DNA of 42,290 nt, from assembly GCA_017623455.1 (NCBI GenBank), contig JAGAPA010000011.1, forward strand, positions 1-42,290. The letters run 5' to 3'. Shown one piece after another: positions 42,199-42,290 of the stretch. This stretch comes from Clostridia bacterium (GTDB taxonomy: Bacteria; Bacillota; Clostridia; Christensenellales; Pumilibacteraceae). The position numbers and the translations under genes are program-made. How positions within the stretch are numbered: position 1 is the stretch's first letter; the number at the start of each line of letters is the position of its first letter. The notes under the pieces were generated by a model, which was not told the origin of the DNA, did not search any database, and was given only the letters and a program-made list of their open reading frames with translations.

Positions 42199-42290
42199 TA
42201 GGTTTGGTGGTTTTTGTAGATTATTATTTTGTGTGGGGGGATTTTGCGATCAGTTATTACTTGACCGAGCATGCAAAAAGCACCACTTTC

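Noticed and set aside
42207-42287. Inverted repeat GTGGTTTTTG ... CAAAAAGCACCAC at the right edge
   Set aside because: The arms are about 60 bases apart, need a bulge and are A/T-heavy, so chance pairing is likely.

Overview
The window reads as a chromosomal segment from an anaerobic, probably gut-associated member of the Firmicutes (class Clostridia; I would guess an uncultivated Christensenellales-like lineage, but the sequence alone does not prove it). The support is AGGAGG-type ribosome binding sites, near-consensus sigma-A promoters, lipobox lipoproteins with InlB/Flg_new repeats, a FakA-PlsX-FakB acyl-phosphate system, an oxygen-sensitive glycyl radical enzyme and OmpR/EnvZ-type two-component pairs. 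No tRNA, rRNA or CRISPR array was seen.

Layout. (1) 1-12.5 kb, minus strand: a carbohydrate-surface locus made of two copies of a two-gene unit, each a GH43-type glycosidase lipoprotein followed 11-15 bp later by an InlB-repeat lipoprotein. The downstream copy runs off the left edge. Each unit has its own promoter region; the upstream one carries 20-bp-spaced direct repeats that look like activator sites. (2) 12.5-17.4 kb, minus strand: a one-pass protein of unknown function, then a tightly overlapping operon (response regulator, histidine kinase, polytopic membrane protein, small two-TM protein) followed by a second two-TM paralogue. (3) 17.4-19.3 kb: a Gfo/Idh/MocA-like protein, a DUF1653 protein and a HAD phosphatase, behind a promoter whose -10 box sits in a palindrome. 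(4) 19.3-19.7 kb: a noncoding block of repeats, including a MITE-like element. (5) 19.7-22.5 kb: a TetR regulator divergent from a second response regulator/kinase pair. (6) 22.6-26.3 kb, plus strand: fakA-plsX-fakB, which together phosphorylate fatty acids and pass the acyl group to ACP. (7) 26.5-33.9 kb, minus strand: aldo/keto reductase plus glycyl radical enzyme, a MATE exporter, a PHP-domain protein and a sugar isomerase-like TIM barrel. (8) 33.9-42.1 kb, minus strand: a complete type I restriction-modification operon with two extra genes embedded in it.

The most interesting system is the restriction operon. Its order is hsdM, a 285-residue protein with an Asn/Gln hinge and a hydrophobic C-terminus, hsdS, a polytopic membrane protein with a cytosolic domain, then hsdR. 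Three junctions are one-base TAATG stop/start overlaps and the fourth is a 14-base overlap, so all five genes look translationally coupled. The membrane-protein slot, between hsdS and hsdR, is the one occupied by the prrC anticodon nuclease in the E. coli prr locus. This suggests, as inference only, a backup or abortive-infection layer wired to the restriction system. Secondary points of interest are the duplicated GH43/lipoprotein unit with its giant modular lipoprotein, the glycyl radical enzyme with an atypical cysteine motif and no visible activase, and the compact fakA-plsX-fakB operon.
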